Shown here: positions 14,339 to 14,529 of the stretch, in pieces
How positions within the stretch are numbered: position 1 is the first letter of the stretch
Layout of the letters: every line of letters begins with the position of its first letter
NCBI GenBank assembly: GCA_964512045.1
Contig: CAZEJK010000131.1
Span: 1-14,529 of the forward strand
Source: CAZEJK01 sp964512045
GTDB taxonomy: Bacteria > Acidobacteriota > Thermoanaerobaculia > Thermoanaerobaculales > Sulfomarinibacteraceae
Reading direction: 5' to 3'
DNA length: 14,529 nt
Made by a program: the position numbers and the translations under genes
Notes under the pieces: generated by a model
The model's database searches: none
Seen by the model: only the letters and a program-made list of their open reading frames with translations
What the model was told of the DNA's origin: nothing

Positions 14339-14529
14339 TATAGAGATGTTCATGACGCGACGGTTCTTGCGACTTCTGGAATCAGGACGAGGGATCGAGG
14401 TTTGAGGCCAGCGAGCGCCAGGGCGCGGCCGGCCTTCATGAGGTCAGCTCTGCCATGCATCTCTGTTACCTAATCTGAGCGGTTCTGCCGGATGAGATGT
14501 GCCAAGATCCTGATGCTCCAGTGCTTCGG

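Larger units (their letters stand above)
13977..14529. other. Gene-free right-end spacer with short repeats
   Basis: 553 bases in which I see no credible gene, tRNA or rRNA. Open frames here (for example 13808-14170 and 14261-14473 on the plus strand) are short, Arg/Ser-rich, lack ribosome binding sites and match nothing I know. The composition is more AT-rich in patches than the coding sequence. It holds three short repeat structures, listed separately. The promoter of the YdjC-type gene should lie at its left end, but no clear boxes were found. Confidence 0.6.

Overview
The window is ordinary bacterial chromosome, GC-rich, with GTG starts at many of its genes (the GAF protein, rnhB, tatA, tatC, tpx and others). 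A run of ten Ns at 1939-1948 shows it comes from a draft scaffold. The gene set (a large cytoplasmic TPR protein beside rplS-rnhB, a short tatA-tatC pair, an S41 protease, a PAS/PAS hybrid kinase, a YdjC-type deacetylase) suggests an uncultured Gram-negative of Acidobacteriota or deltaproteobacterial type. That placement is an impression from protein style, not a measurement.

Layout: 159-854 (+) is a GAF sensor protein with a C-terminal Cys/His motif. 999-1226 (-) is the C-terminal end of a long-chain acyl-CoA synthetase with nothing of the rest of the gene. From 5332 down to 1328 (-) lies an apparent operon, rplS, rnhB and a 1001-codon TPR protein: rplS and rnhB overlap by 4 nt, rnhB and the TPR gene are 34 nt apart, and a good sigma70-like promoter lies before rplS. 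From 6674 down to 5563 (-) is tatA-tatC, also overlapping by 4 nt, with its own promoter and a very short leader. Facing away from it, 6818-8458 (+) encodes a membrane-anchored S41/CtpA protease. A hypothetical protein (8508-9392, -), thiol peroxidase tpx (9577-10077, -) and cutA (10403-10765, +) follow. Then come an orphan hybrid histidine kinase (10944-12890, -) and a YdjC/ChbG-family deacetylase (13026-13976, -). The last 553 bases hold no gene but contain short tandem and dispersed-looking repeats.

Most genes belong to well-known families: translation and RNA/DNA maintenance (rplS, rnhB), folded-protein export (tatAC), envelope proteolysis (S41), peroxide defence (tpx), metal tolerance (cutA) and signalling (GAF protein, hybrid kinase). 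I see no prophage, transposase, CRISPR array, tRNA, rRNA or defence island, and no convincing new multigene system. The points most worth a second look are the modular TPR/acidic-linker protein next to the ribosomal operon, the decapitated acyl-CoA synthetase, the overlapping palindromes between tpx and cutA, the inverted-repeat cluster after tatC, the unrecognised two-part protein at 8508-9392, and the repeat-bearing spacer at the right end.
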